Positions 52,685 to 64,000 of a DNA stretch of 64,000 bases are shown piece after piece. The stretch comes from Arenimonas donghaensis DSM 18148 = HO3-R19 (GTDB lineage: Bacteria > Pseudomonadota > Gammaproteobacteria > Xanthomonadales > Xanthomonadaceae): contig NZ_AVCJ01000050.1 in NCBI RefSeq assembly GCF_000743535.1, positions 1-64,000 of the forward strand, read 5' to 3'. Below the pieces are notes generated by a model. The model was given only the letters and a program-made list of their open reading frames with translations, was not told the DNA's origin and made no database searches. How positions within the stretch are numbered: the first letter of the stretch is position 1; the number at the start of each line of letters is the position of its first letter. Both the position numbers and the translations under genes were made by a program.

Positions 52685-53338
52685 TCACCGTTCCGGCGGC
52701 GCCGGAGGATCGAAAGGCATTTCCTGCGGACTGACGGCGCCGCCGGAGATGATGAAGGCCATCGCCTCGTCCACCGTCCAGTCGGTGGGCGTGAGCCGGT
52801 CCACCGGCACGATTTCCAGGTAACCCGAGGTCGGGTTGGGCGTGGTCGGCACGTAGACCGCGGCCAGCTCGCGGCCGGTTCCCCGTTCGCGGATCACGCG
52901 GGTGACGAAGCCAACGCACTTCATTTCGCGGTGCGGGAAATCGATGAGCACCACCCGCTGGGTGCCGTCGGGCTTGGTCTGCAGCAGGTCCAGCAGCTTG
53001 CGCGCGCTGCCGTAGACGGTATTGGCCAGCGGCACGCGGGCGATCAGGCTCTCGAACCAGCGCAGCGCCTGCTGGCCGGCGACGCGCCGGGCCAGGGCGC
53101 CGACGGCGATGATCACGATGATGGTCGCCGCGATCGCGAAGGCCGATTGCGCCCAGGGGTCGTCCACCCAGCCCAGCCATTCGGGGTGCGCCATGGCCAG
53201 GCGGGCCGACACCGGCGCAACCACCGGCTGGCTCATGTCCTTGAGCAGGCCGAGCACGAACTTGAAGACGATCCAGACCAGCCAGATCGGCAGCAGGGTC
53301 AGCAGGCCGGTGAGGAAATAGGCGCGGAGGCGTCGCAT
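52685..53338 (-). CDS. DUF502 family membrane protein
   Basis: A 217-aa inner-membrane protein of the DUF502 family. It has two predicted helices (about 8-30 and 62-83), then a conserved cytoplasmic part with FESLIARVPLANTVYGSARKL, FPHREMKCVGFVTR and VYVPTTPNPTSGYLEIVP. Function unknown; homologues are widespread. It begins 26 nt after the kinase gene, so the two likely form one operon. Confidence 0.88.
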   Translation of the reverse strand: MRRLRAYFLTGLLTLLPIWLVWIVFKFVLGLLKDMSQPVVAPVSARLAMAHPEWLGWVDDPWAQSAFAIAATIIVIIAVGALARRVAGQQALRWFESLIARVPLANTVYGSARKLLDLLQTKPDGTQRVVLIDFPHREMKCVGFVTRVIRERGTGRELAAVYVPTTPNPTSGYLEIVPVDRLTPTDWTVDEAMAFIISGGAVSPQEMPFDPPAPPER

Positions 53339-53364
53339 GGGGTGGCGGGCTCGGGGCGTGCGGC

Positions 53365-55668
53365 TCAGCGAACGCCGAGTTCGGCCGCGCTGACCTCGCG
53401 GACCAGGCGGAAGCCCAGGTCGTCCAGGCCGGTATCGGCGTCGAAGTCGTTGCTCTGGGCCGGACTGCTGCGTTCGGCGCTGTCGCGCCAGCCCAGGCCC
53501 GCGGCCAGGCGGCGCTGGCAGCCGCGGGTGCAGTTGCTGGTCCATTCGCGCACGTTGCCGCGCAGGCCGGCCAGGCCCAGCGGGCTCAGCGGGCCCTGGC
53601 TGGCATTGACCGTGCCTTCGCTGCCGCAGTCGATGCGGCCATCGCTGCAGGCATTGCCGCTGCCCCGGTAGTCGGCCAGCGGGCTCCATTCGGCCAGGGT
53701 CGGCAGCCGGTAGGACAGGCCGGTGCGGCGGCTCAGCCACTGGGCGTAGGCCTCGGCGTCGTCGAAGCTCACGCAGGCGACCGGATGGTTGCCCGACTGG
53801 CTGAAGCCCGGGTCGTCCCAGGTGCGCTTCTTGAGGCTGATCGGCACGACGCGGTTGCGGCAGCGCGCGGCGGGACGGCGGGTGGCGCTGGCAAACGCGG
53901 CGTATTCGGCGCGGGTGACTTCGCTGCGCATCGCGCCCAGGCCCGCGCTGCTGCCGCGCGGCGCCCGCACCAGGACCATCGCGACCGCATTGTCGGGCAG
54001 GGTGTCGCCGGCCTTGGGCAGTTCCACGGCCTTCGACCAGGCCGGCTCGAGGCTGGCCGGGCTCACGTCCAGGGCCGCCGCCAGCACCTTGGTGGTGGCG
54101 ACCGACTCGGCGTCCATGGCCTCGAGCCCGCTTTCCAGGCGGGCCAGCAGCAGCGGCGGCAGCGCTTCGCGCATTTCGAGCCAGGGCTTGCCTTCGAGCC
54201 GGTCCATTTCCGCCGCGAACGGTGCCGCGCGGTCGTAGTGCTGGCGCGCGGCGCCGTCGTCACCGGCTTGCACGGCAGCGACGACGCGGGTGCTGTAGTA
54301 GGCGATGACCTCGTCGGACAGCCGCAGCAGCGCCGGTTCGCGTGGCGCCACCTGGCGCGCGGCGCGCAGCGAATCCATCGCGTTGTCGCCAGGCGGAAGG
54401 CTCAGGCGCTGGCGCTCGATCTGCCGGCGCGCGGCCGAGAGTTCACGGGCCCCCGGCCGGGTGGGATCGTAATCGAGGGTGGTGGTGGCCACTTCGGCGC
54501 GCACCTGGTCGAAGGCCGGCCGCGGCTCGCCCGATGCGGGTGCCGGCCCCGGCGCGGTTTCGGCCGGCGCTTCGGCGTCAGCGGCCGGCGATGGTTCCGC
54601 GATGGCGGCCGGCTCGGGCGCCGGTAGCGGCGCCGGCGGCGTGTCCTCGACGGTGAAGAAGTCGCCGGCGGGCGGCTCCGCGGTTTGCTGGCCGTCCATC
54701 AGCCAGAGGATCGCCAGCGTCGCCAGCAGGACCGCCGACGTGGTGGCCAGGACGGGTTTCCACCAGCGTTCGACCAGGCCCTTGAGCTTGCCCGGATCGA
54801 TCACCGGCTCGGTGCGTTTGCCGGTGGCGATCTGGTTGAGCGCACCGAGCATCTGCTGGGCGTTGCGGTAGCGATTGTCCGGCGACTTGGCCATCGCCCG
54901 GTCGATGAAGGGCTGCCAGTGCCGTTTCTCAGGCGCCAGCCGCGGCACCGGGTCCTGGGCGTGCATCAGCGCCAGCGCCAGCGGGTCGGCGGCCTGGAAG
55001 GGCAGGTGGCCCGTGAGCAGTTCGAATGCCAGCACGCCGACGCTGTAGAGGTCGGCGCGGCCATCGACCACTTCGCCGCGGGCCTGTTCCGGCGCCATGT
55101 AGCCGCCGCTGCCGACGGCCAGGCCGGCGGTGGTGATGCGGGTGGAGTCGCGCTTGCTCAGCGCGATGCCGAAATCGGTGAGCAGCGGCCGGTCGGCGTT
55201 GTCGAACAGGACGTTCTCGGCCTTGACGTCGCGATGCACGATGCCGCGCGCATGGGCGTATTCGAGTGCCGACAGCAGCGAGCGCAGCACTTCGACGGCG
55301 CGCTCTTCGTCCTGGGTGAAGTCGCGCTGGCCCAGGTGGCCCTTGGCCAGGTAGGGCAGCACGTAATACAGCAGCCCCTGGCGCGTGCGTCCGACCTCGT
55401 GGATGCCGACGATGCAGGGGTGCTCGAGCTTGGCGATGGTGCGCGCCTCGTGTTCGAAGCGCTGCTTGGAGATTTCGTCGGTCAGCGCCGCCGGCGACAT
55501 GACCTTGATCGCGACCTGGCGGTCGAGCGATTCCTGCACGCCCAGGTACACCTGGGACATGCCGCCCTTGCCGATGCGCCGCAGCACCCGATAGCCCGGG
55601 ATCTCCGGCATGTAGCTGGAGAGCAGCGCGGTCAGCTCATCAGGGGAAAGCTCTTCTTCCTGCTGCAT
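53365..55668 (-). CDS. Ser/Thr protein kinase with C-terminal FGE-sulfatase-like domain
   Basis: A 767-aa transmembrane kinase. The cytoplasmic domain (about 26-285) has the glycine loop GKGGMSQVY, catalytic lysine K55, HRDVKAEN (H145-D147) and DFG (165-167). A single helix (about 315-333) is followed by a long Pro/Ala/Glu-rich linker and a middle region, then a formylglycine-generating-enzyme-like domain (about 570-765) with HPVACVSFDDAEAYAQWLS, YRLPTLAEW, GNVREWTSN and GFRLVRE. The periplasmic domain is cysteine-rich (CSDGRIDC, NCTRGC). It could sense an envelope ligand. Start at 55668 (MQQEEELSPDE). Confidence 0.9.
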   Translation of the reverse strand: MQQEEELSPDELTALLSSYMPEIPGYRVLRRIGKGGMSQVYLGVQESLDRQVAIKVMSPAALTDEISKQRFEHEARTIAKLEHPCIVGIHEVGRTRQGLLYYVLPYLAKGHLGQRDFTQDEERAVEVLRSLLSALEYAHARGIVHRDVKAENVLFDNADRPLLTDFGIALSKRDSTRITTAGLAVGSGGYMAPEQARGEVVDGRADLYSVGVLAFELLTGHLPFQAADPLALALMHAQDPVPRLAPEKRHWQPFIDRAMAKSPDNRYRNAQQMLGALNQIATGKRTEPVIDPGKLKGLVERWWKPVLATTSAVLLATLAILWLMDGQQTAEPPAGDFFTVEDTPPAPLPAPEPAAIAEPSPAADAEAPAETAPGPAPASGEPRPAFDQVRAEVATTTLDYDPTRPGARELSAARRQIERQRLSLPPGDNAMDSLRAARQVAPREPALLRLSDEVIAYYSTRVVAAVQAGDDGAARQHYDRAAPFAAEMDRLEGKPWLEMREALPPLLLARLESGLEAMDAESVATTKVLAAALDVSPASLEPAWSKAVELPKAGDTLPDNAVAMVLVRAPRGSSAGLGAMRSEVTRAEYAAFASATRRPAARCRNRVVPISLKKRTWDDPGFSQSGNHPVACVSFDDAEAYAQWLSRRTGLSYRLPTLAEWSPLADYRGSGNACSDGRIDCGSEGTVNASQGPLSPLGLAGLRGNVREWTSNCTRGCQRRLAAGLGWRDSAERSSPAQSNDFDADTGLDDLGFRLVREVSAAELGVR

Positions 55669-55790
55669 GGCGCGGTCGGGTCGGGCGGGGGGCGGGCCCT
55701 CCAGCATACGGGAGCCAGCCGTTCAGGCAAGCCGGGGGTGAAAACGTGAACCAGTCCACATTTCAGCCCGGGCCTGAGCTGTGGGAGGGG

Positions 55791-56240
55791 CTACTTGGGC
55801 CGCTTGCGGCGGACGTAGACCTGCTTGCGGTACCGGGCGACGACGTCGCCGCTGGCGTCCCTGATTTCAGTTTCGAACCAGCGCAGGACCTTGTCGCCGC
55901 CTTCGGTAGCGGCCCGGATCTCGTCGACCACGGCGTCATCGAGATCAAACCGGGCGACCACGGTGCCGCGTCCGGGTTTTTCGAAGCGGATTTCGCCGGC
56001 CTGGTCCCAGACCATGTAGCCGGGCCCCAGGCGGCGCAACACCATGATCATCCAGAACGGATCGGCCATGGCGAACAGGCTGCCGCCAAAATGCGTGCCG
56101 ACGTAGTTGCGGTTGTACCAGCGCTGGCGCAGCTCGACCTGGGCGTGCCGGAAGTCGTCGCTGATCCGGGTGACACGGATGCCGCTGAAAAGGAAAGGCG
56201 GCCAGACGTTCATGTAGCGGCGAAGGTGGGTGGCTTTCAT
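55791..56240 (-). CDS. DUF4442 hotdog-fold thioesterase-like protein
   Basis: A 149-aa protein of the DUF4442 group (hotdog-fold thioesterase-like, YiiD C-terminal type), with RWYNRNYVGTHFGGSLFAMADPFWMIMV as the family core. Substrate unknown, probably an acyl-CoA or related thioester. It starts 1 nt after the stop of the CnoX-like gene. Its own stop lies within the head of a REP-like repeat. Confidence 0.82.
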   Translation of the reverse strand: MKATHLRRYMNVWPPFLFSGIRVTRISDDFRHAQVELRQRWYNRNYVGTHFGGSLFAMADPFWMIMVLRRLGPGYMVWDQAGEIRFEKPGRGTVVARFDLDDAVVDEIRAATEGGDKVLRWFETEIRDASGDVVARYRKQVYVRRKRPK

Positions 56241-56241
56241 G

Positions 56242-57105
56242 TCAGAACAACAGCGAGGCCATCTTGCGGCGGTAGGTCCCGACCAGGTCTTCGTCCTCGA
56301 CGACGCGGAAGGCGTCGATCAGCGCCTTGCGTGGCAGGCCGCCTTCGAAGTCGCGATCGCGGCGCAGCATGTCCAGGAAGTGTTCCAGTCCCTCCTGGCT
56401 GCGTCCCTCGACGATGTCGATGGCGCCCAGCAGGTGGCGCGCGCGCAGGTCGCCCGGATCGGCGTCGAGCGTCTTGCGCAGCACGTCGGCCGGCGGGGCG
56501 TCCTTGAGCAGCGCCGCGAAACCCAGGCGCGCACGACCGCGCAGGGCGCGGTCGTCCTGGGCTAGGTTGGCCGGCAGCTTGTCCAGCAGCCCCTGGGCCT
56601 CGGGCACGGCGCCGGTGCGCAGCAGGGCCAGGGCCAGGTCGAGCTTGAGCTCTTCCTTGTCCGGCTCGGCCTGGATGGCGGCGCGCAGGCGCACGACGTC
56701 CTCGTGCGGGTCCACGGGCGCGGGTGCCTCCGGCTCGGCCTTGGGCTCGGGTTCACGCGGCTGCACGCCATGGTGGGACAGGAACTGGCGCAGCTGGCCT
56801 TCGGGCAGGGCGCCGGGGAAGCCGTCGACGATCTGGCCGTCCTTGACCAGCATCACCGTCGGCACCGACTTGATCTGGAAATAGCCCGCCAGCTGCTGTT
56901 CGGCGTCGACGTCGACCTTGGCCAGCAGGAAGCCGCCGTTGTATTCGGCCGCGAGTTTCTCCAGCACCGGCCCCAGGGTCTTGCAGGGGCCGCACCAGGT
57001 GGCCCAGAAGTCCACCACCACCGGCACCTCCTTGGACCGGAGCAGGACGTCCTGCTCGAAGCTGGGCAGTTGGGCGTCGAAGACGTGGGGATTGGCAGGG
57101 GTCAT
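56242..57105 (-). CDS. cnoX: CnoX/YbbN-type thioredoxin with TPR tail
   Basis: A 287-aa protein: an N-terminal thioredoxin domain with an intact WCGPC active site (C38, C41) and a C-terminal TPR-like region (about 145-285) with the family ending EDEDLVGTYRRKM. CnoX protects proteins from oxidation and hands them to GroEL or DnaK. E. coli CnoX has an altered active site, while this one keeps both cysteines as in Caulobacter-type CnoX, so it may reduce disulfides. The start at 57105 gives MTPANPHVFD. Coupled to the DUF4442 gene. Confidence 0.85.
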   Translation of the reverse strand: MTPANPHVFDAQLPSFEQDVLLRSKEVPVVVDFWATWCGPCKTLGPVLEKLAAEYNGGFLLAKVDVDAEQQLAGYFQIKSVPTVMLVKDGQIVDGFPGALPEGQLRQFLSHHGVQPREPEPKAEPEAPAPVDPHEDVVRLRAAIQAEPDKEELKLDLALALLRTGAVPEAQGLLDKLPANLAQDDRALRGRARLGFAALLKDAPPADVLRKTLDADPGDLRARHLLGAIDIVEGRSQEGLEHFLDMLRRDRDFEGGLPRKALIDAFRVVEDEDLVGTYRRKMASLLF

Positions 57106-57165
57106 GGCGGTTCCGGAAGCGAAGGGCGATCCGGAGATGGTGCCAGCCCGCCCGGCACACAAGCC

Positions 57166-57219
57166 AATGTAATGTCTGCTTGACATCCCGCCGACAGAAT
57201 GTAACCTGCACATTACATT
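57166..57219 (+). promoter_or_regulatory. Promoter and palindromic operator of the DUF2178-XRE operon
   Basis: A consensus -35 TTGACA (57180-57185) is followed after 16 bp by TAACCT (57202-57207). The -10 is overlapped by the inverted repeat AATGTAA-N8-TTACATT (57198-57219). A further half-site-like AATGTAATGT (57166-57175) lies just upstream of the -35. The layout suggests repression by a small HTH protein, most simply the XRE regulator encoded second in this operon. Confidence 0.5.
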
Positions 57220-57238
57220 TAGTCAGCTGGAGCAGACC

Positions 57239-57865
57239 ATGCGTTGGCCGAAGTGGGGAGTGGCGGGGTTGGCGGCTTTGGCGGGTGTTTCCTTCTGGTT
57301 GTTGCTGGCCGGGCCCGACCGGCTGTTTGGCATCGAGCTGGGCAATGCCGGCATCGGCCTCCTGCTCCTGGTGGCCTGGACCACGCTCTATGGCCTCTCC
57401 GCGGCACCCAAAGGCGAACTGGACGAGACGGTGTCGCCGGGCGAATGGCGGGCCTGGGTGGGGCTGGGGTTCACCGCCATGGTCGCGGCCTATTTCATCC
57501 TGAAAGCCGACGTCATCGCCGGCGCCGCCGACCTGCGCGACCTGGGCGGCATCGGCAGGAGCATCGTCCTGCTCCTGGTCGCCTGGGCCGTCATCTCGCA
57601 GCTGCTCGCCGGCCGCTGGAAGGGCAAGGTGCTGCAAGACGAACGCGACCGGGACATTGAACGCATCGCGGCAAGCTGGGCCCGCATCGCGCTGGTGGTC
57701 GTGGTGGTCGCTTTCGTGGTGCTGTTCGGCTTCAGCCCCGTGGAACGCCTGGCCTGGGCGACGCCGATCGCGATCTCGCACCTGCTGCTGTTCGGGCTGG
57801 TGCTGCATTCGCTGGTTGAATACGCGGTGACTGCCGGGGCCTACTGGCGGGACCGGCACGCATGA
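57239..57865 (+). CDS. DUF2178-like membrane protein
   Basis: A 208-aa protein with about six hydrophobic helices and a central acidic/basic motif [19 protein letters not shown] that resembles the DUF2178 family signature. Genes of this type are usually paired with a small XRE regulator, as here: the stop overlaps the regulator start by 4 nt (ATGA). Function unknown. Confidence 0.8.
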   Translation: MRWPKWGVAGLAALAGVSFWLLLAGPDRLFGIELGNAGIGLLLLVAWTTLYGLSAAPKGELDETVSPGEWRAWVGLGFTAMVAAYFILKADVIAGAADLRDLGGIGRSIVLLLVAWAVISQLLAGRWKGKVLQDERDRDIERIAASWARIALVVVVVAFVVLFGFSPVERLAWATPIAISHLLLFGLVLHSLVEYAVTAGAYWRDRHA

Positions 57866-58071
57866 GCGGAACGCCTCTGGGCAACCACATCCGCCGCCTG
57901 CGCTTCGAGCACGGCGAAATGACCCAGGAGGCGCTGGCGCGCGAAGTCGGCGTCACCCGCCAGACCATCATCGCGCTGGAAGCGGGCAGGTATGCGCCTT
58001 CGCTCGAGTTGGCCTTCCGCATCGCCCGTGCCTTCGGCGCCGGGGTGGAGGATGTGTTCCATTGGCAGTGA
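57862..58071 (+). CDS. Small XRE-family helix-turn-helix regulator
   Basis: A 69-aa Cro/CI-type DNA-binding protein, essentially one HTH domain: [53 protein letters not shown] in successive helices, ending VEDVFHWQ, the usual ending for this YozG-like group. Likely autoregulates its operon through the palindrome upstream of the DUF2178-like gene. It ends 6 nt from the convergent ABC permease gene. Confidence 0.9.
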   Translation: MSGTPLGNHIRRLRFEHGEMTQEALAREVGVTRQTIIALEAGRYAPSLELAFRIARAFGAGVEDVFHWQ

Positions 58072-58077
58072 GCCGGC

Positions 58078-58838
58078 TCAGGCCGGCTCGCTGCGGCGGA
58101 ACCAGGCCACTCCCAATGCGGTGACCAGCACGGCGGCGGCTACGCTGTAGGTCGTCACCTGCGTCGCCACGGCCGGATCGGTGGCCAGGGTCTGCATCGG
58201 CAGCGACCACGGATACCACGGGCCGAAACGCCCGGACTGGCCGATCAGGAAGCCCATCACGGTCGCGCCCATGCCGACGCCCACGGCGACGGCAAAGCTG
58301 CGCCAGCGCAGCGCGATCCAGGTGTGCAGGGCCACCAGCAGCAAGCAGGCGAAGTAGATCCCGGCCAGGTCCCCGGCCAGCGCGGACCAGGACGGCGCGC
58401 CGGCCAGGCCGAATGCTGGCTTGGTCACCGACAGCAACACGCCGCCCAGGGGCAGCAGGACGAACATCGACAGCTGCGACAGCGCCAACAGCGCGCCGAG
58501 CGCGGCCAGTTTGGCCAGGTAGTGCGTGTGCCGCGGCGTGGGCAGCGCCAGGAGGTGCTTCCACTGGTTGCCCTGGTGGTCCAGCCCGGCCAGCAGCGCC
58601 GCCTGCAGGGTCACCAGCAGCGGCAGCATGAGGAAGGCCCACAGCACCAGGGTGGCCTGCACGAACCCGGCCCAGGCTTCGGCGGGAGTCATGGGGACCC
58701 GGCTGGCCGGGAAATTCGAGAAGGTGATCTGCAGGACGTACACCGCCACCACGACGGCCGGTGCAACCAGGCACATCCATGCCGCCAGGGTGCCGCGCAG
58801 CTTCAGTCGTTCGGCCCACAGGGCCCTGGCCAGCGCGC

Positions 58839-58842
<4 letters not shown>
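58078..58842 (-). CDS. ABC-2 type transporter permease
   Basis: A 254-aa integral membrane protein with six hydrophobic segments, of the ABC-2/BcrB-like permease class. A conserved-looking piece is GLDHQGNQWKHLLALPTPRHTHYLAKL after the second helix, as in permeases of bacteriocin and antibiotic immunity exporters. The start overlaps the ATPase stop by 4 nt (ATGA). Together they make a one-ATPase, one-permease exporter; the substrate is unknown. Confidence 0.85.
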
Positions 58843-59756
<914 letters not shown>

Positions 59757-59848
59757 GGCGGAACCAGCAGGTGGGGACGCCGCGAGTTTCTCCCCGGTTC
59801 CGGGCGTCCGCCCGTGCCATGCGTTGCCCAACCCCGGTCATGCCGGGC

Positions 59849-61135
59849 TCACTCGGGCGCGCGCACGACCTTGCCGTCCTTCATCACGAAGTCCACCTGC
59901 TTGACGACGGTGATGTCCTGCAGCGGGTCGCCGGGCATCGCCACCAGGTCGGCGACGCCGCCGGGAACCAGCTTGCCGAGGTCGTCGCGGCCCAGCAGCT
60001 CGGCAGCGTTCACGGTCGCTGCGCGCAGGGCCTCGGCCGGGGGCATGCCGGACTCGACCATGTAGATGAACTCGTCGGCGTTTTCACCATGCAGGCTGAC
60101 GCCGCTGTCGGTGCCGAAGGCGATTTTGACCCCGGCCTTCCAGGCCCGGGTGAAGGTGCCCTGGATCAGCGGCCCGATGCGCGCCGCCTTGGGTCGGACG
60201 ACCTCGGGGTAATAACCATCGACCTTGGCCTTGTCGGCGACGAAGCGGCCGGCGGTGATGGTCGGCACGTACCAGGTGCCGTGTTTCTTCATCAGCGCGA
60301 ACACCTCGTCGTCCATGTAGGTGCCGTGTTCGATGCTGTCGACCCCGCCGACGATGGCCCGGCGCATGCCTTCCTTGCCATGCGCGTGCGCGGCGACCTT
60401 GTAGCCATAGTCGCGTGCCGCCGCCACCACGGCTTCGACTTCGTCGACCGTGAACTGGGGTGCGTCGCCACTGGCGGCGTAGCTGAGCACACCGCCGGTG
60501 GCGGTGATCTTGATGACGTCCGAACCATCCTTGTAGCGCTGGCGCACGGCCTGGCGGGCCTGGTCCGGGCTGTTGACCACGCCTTCGGCGGGACCGGGTT
60601 CGCCCAGGGCGTCGGCGATCAGGTGGTTCATGCCGTTGGTGGGGTCGGCGTGGCCGCCGGTGGTGGCGATGGACTTGCCGGCGGCGACGATGCGCGGCCC
60701 CTCGATCCAGCCCTGGTCGATGCCGTCGCGCAGCGCCAGGGTGGTCTCGCCGCCCAGGTCGCGCACCGTGGTGAAGCCGGCATGCAGGGTCCGGCGGGCA
60801 TATTCGACCGAACGCAACACGGTGAATTCCGGATTGAGTCGGAAGCCTTCCGAATAACGCTGCGGGCTCGACTCGCCGCTCAGGTGCACGTGCATGTCTA
60901 TCCAGCCCGGGCTGCAGGTGTGGGTGCGCAGGTCAATCGTTGTCGCGCCCTCAATGGTGGCGTGGCCTTCGCGGACCTCGCGTACCTTCCCGTCCGACAC
61001 CAGCACGGTCCGTTCCGGCAGACTTCGCCCGCTAACGCCATCGAAGAGCTGCCCGCACTGCACGGCCAGCGTTTGCGCTTCGGCGGCGGCGGGTGAAACC
61101 AGGGCAAGGGCCAACAGCAGAGGGGTCGCGCGCAT
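59849..61135 (-). CDS. Exported metal-dependent amidohydrolase
   Basis: A 428-aa exported amidohydrolase-superfamily enzyme of the imidazolonepropionase-like/Xaa-Pro dipeptidase group. A signal peptide (ending AEA) precedes the metal motif HVH (82-84 in DMHVHL), the bridging lysine region VIKITATGG, the histidines in AAHAHG and SIEHGTY, and the aspartate in AFGTDSG. A beta-sandwich formed by both ends flanks the barrel (the C-terminus has [14 protein letters not shown]). Likely a periplasmic peptidase or amidase; substrate not determined. Confidence 0.9.
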   Translation of the reverse strand: MRATPLLLALALVSPAAAEAQTLAVQCGQLFDGVSGRSLPERTVLVSDGKVREVREGHATIEGATTIDLRTHTCSPGWIDMHVHLSGESSPQRYSEGFRLNPEFTVLRSVEYARRTLHAGFTTVRDLGGETTLALRDGIDQGWIEGPRIVAAGKSIATTGGHADPTNGMNHLIADALGEPGPAEGVVNSPDQARQAVRQRYKDGSDVIKITATGGVLSYAASGDAPQFTVDEVEAVVAAARDYGYKVAAHAHGKEGMRRAIVGGVDSIEHGTYMDDEVFALMKKHGTWYVPTITAGRFVADKAKVDGYYPEVVRPKAARIGPLIQGTFTRAWKAGVKIAFGTDSGVSLHGENADEFIYMVESGMPPAEALRAATVNAAELLGRDDLGKLVPGGVADLVAMPGDPLQDITVVKQVDFVMKDGKVVRAPE

Positions 61136-61190
61136 TCGGGTGGACTCCGTCAGGGATGGCCCATGCTAACCCTCGGATTGTCCCCGCTGT

Positions 61191-61541
61191 CTAGCTCCCC
61201 GGATCGTCGATCTCGGGGACAAGCACGTAGAGCCGTACAGCCCCTGTTGATTCCGGCCTCTCGACAACCTCCGCCGATTGCGCCTCGAAGCGGCCTGCGG
61301 GCGGGCTCAGGACGGCGCGTACGGCGTCTTGGGCCTGGTCAGCAAGCGCAGGCCCCTGGTTTCCGACGATGACTATCCAGGCCAGGGCAACGCCGACGGC
61401 GGACGCAGAGAACTCCAGCCAGCGGCGCCGGATTGCACGGCGGCCCGGATTGCGCAGGTTGGCCATGGCCTGCCGAAGTCGTTGTTCGCCCCCGGGTGGA
61501 GGGGCCAGGTCGCGAAACAGGGGCGTGGGTCCGGTGTTCAT
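61191..61541 (-). CDS. Putative anti-sigma factor-like membrane protein
   Basis: A 116-aa protein with a cytoplasmic N-terminal segment of about 40 residues rich in arginine (ANLRNPGRRAIRRRW), one membrane helix (about 42-60) and a short periplasmic tail. It overlaps the stop of the ECF sigma gene by 4 nt (ATGA), the usual place for an anti-sigma factor, but it lacks a recognisable zinc anti-sigma HxxxCxxC motif. The anti-sigma role is inferred from context and topology. Confidence 0.6.
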   Translation of the reverse strand: MNTGPTPLFRDLAPPPGGEQRLRQAMANLRNPGRRAIRRRWLEFSASAVGVALAWIVIVGNQGPALADQAQDAVRAVLSPPAGRFEAQSAEVVERPESTGAVRLYVLVPEIDDPGS

Positions 61542-62014
61542 TCGTTCGGCTCCAGTATTTTCCTGATTCTGGCAAGGGCCTGGTGCTTGCGTGATCCGAC
61601 GGTCCCTTCGGGGATTCCCAGCATCTGGGCGATTTCCCGGGTATCAAAACCACCGATTTCACTGAGCAGGACGACCTTGCGCTGGCCGGGCGACAAGGCG
61701 GCCAGGGCGCGCCGCAGGTCGGCGCAGTCGCCGTGCGGTGGACCCGTCGCCGCTACGTGGTCGTCGAGTCCGACGAACGACCTCAGGGATTTCCAGCGAA
61801 GCTGATTGCGAGCGAGGTTCAGCGCAGTGGCGAACAACAAGGGCTCCAACGACGTTTCGAGCACGGCCTCGCGCCGGTGCCATACGCGCATGAACGCATC
61901 GTGCATTACGTCCTGGCAGTCCTGGGGATTCCACAGCAGCCGGAACAGTACGTTGTAGAGCCGACGTTCAATACGGCGATAGCAGTCGGTCAGCCCGGCA
62001 TCGGTGATTGGCAC
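61538..62014 (-). CDS. ECF-family RNA polymerase sigma factor
   Basis: A 158-aa sigma-70 family protein with only regions 2 and 4. Region 2 includes VLFRLLWNPQDCQDVMHDAFMRVW; region 4 includes LSPGQRKVVLLSEIGGFDTREIAQMLGIPEGTVGSRKHQAL, a clear HTH. It directs RNA polymerase to a small regulon, probably including its own operon. It starts 9 nt after the upstream lipoprotein gene and overlaps the membrane protein gene downstream. Confidence 0.9.
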   Translation of the reverse strand: MPITDAGLTDCYRRIERRLYNVLFRLLWNPQDCQDVMHDAFMRVWHRREAVLETSLEPLLFATALNLARNQLRWKSLRSFVGLDDHVAATGPPHGDCADLRRALAALSPGQRKVVLLSEIGGFDTREIAQMLGIPEGTVGSRKHQALARIRKILEPNE

Positions 62015-62023
62015 GCCAGCTAC

Positions 62024-64000
<1,977 letters not shown>

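Overview
The window is high-GC, densely coded bacterial chromosome. Gene content points to a gammaproteobacterium of the Xanthomonadales/Lysobacterales: RpoA and L22 resemble xanthomonad proteins as I remember them, and a class II DAHP synthase, a DAP BII/DPP7-type S46 peptidase, a TorF-type porin and lipoprotein-rich accessory genes fit. The genus is not determined; Lysobacter, Luteimonas or Arenimonas-like organisms are plausible. This placement is inference from protein character, not a search. No tRNA, rRNA, CRISPR array, prophage, transposase or integrase was seen.

1-14,115: the end of tuf, then the S10, spc and alpha ribosomal operons in standard order (rpsJ to rplQ, with secY and rpoA), closed by an intrinsic terminator. 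A promoter with a 14-bp hairpin at the predicted transcript start precedes rpsJ. rpmJ is missing after secY, where a 251-bp spacer lies.

14,200-31,000: housekeeping metabolism. It holds dsbB, class II DAHP synthase, a PhzF-like isomerase with a YczE-like membrane protein and a divergent MocR regulator, typA, a cyclophilin, an aspartate-type aminotransferase, mdh, and the methylcitrate genes prpB and prpC. prpD lies 3 kb further on, beyond a SleB-like hydrolase and fadH.

30,880-46,360: envelope and lipid functions. An OmpA porin is followed by a small exported protein with an EF-hand-like loop. Then comes a tightly coupled seven-gene minus-strand operon (39,197 to 32,565): desaturase, flavin oxidoreductase, DUF1365, a cyclopropane-synthase-like methyltransferase, DUF2878, DUF1295 and a second such methyltransferase. 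This is the strongest candidate for an uncharacterised pathway, probably modification of membrane fatty acids. Beyond it are a pseudouridine synthase, a GNAT protein, kbl and tdh (separated by a porin and an unknown secreted protein) and a small autotransporter-like barrel.

46,460-64,000: an S46 dipeptidyl-peptidase, a beta-CASP metallo-beta-lactamase protein, small membrane and secreted proteins, a signal-peptidase-I-like protein that lacks both catalytic residues, a DUF502 protein coupled to a Ser/Thr kinase with a periplasmic FGE-sulfatase-like domain, a CnoX-like thioredoxin with a DUF4442 protein, a DUF2178/XRE regulatory pair with a palindromic operator next to an ABC exporter, a secreted amidohydrolase, an ECF sigma factor operon with a lipoprotein and a putative anti-sigma factor, and the 5' part of leuS running off the window.
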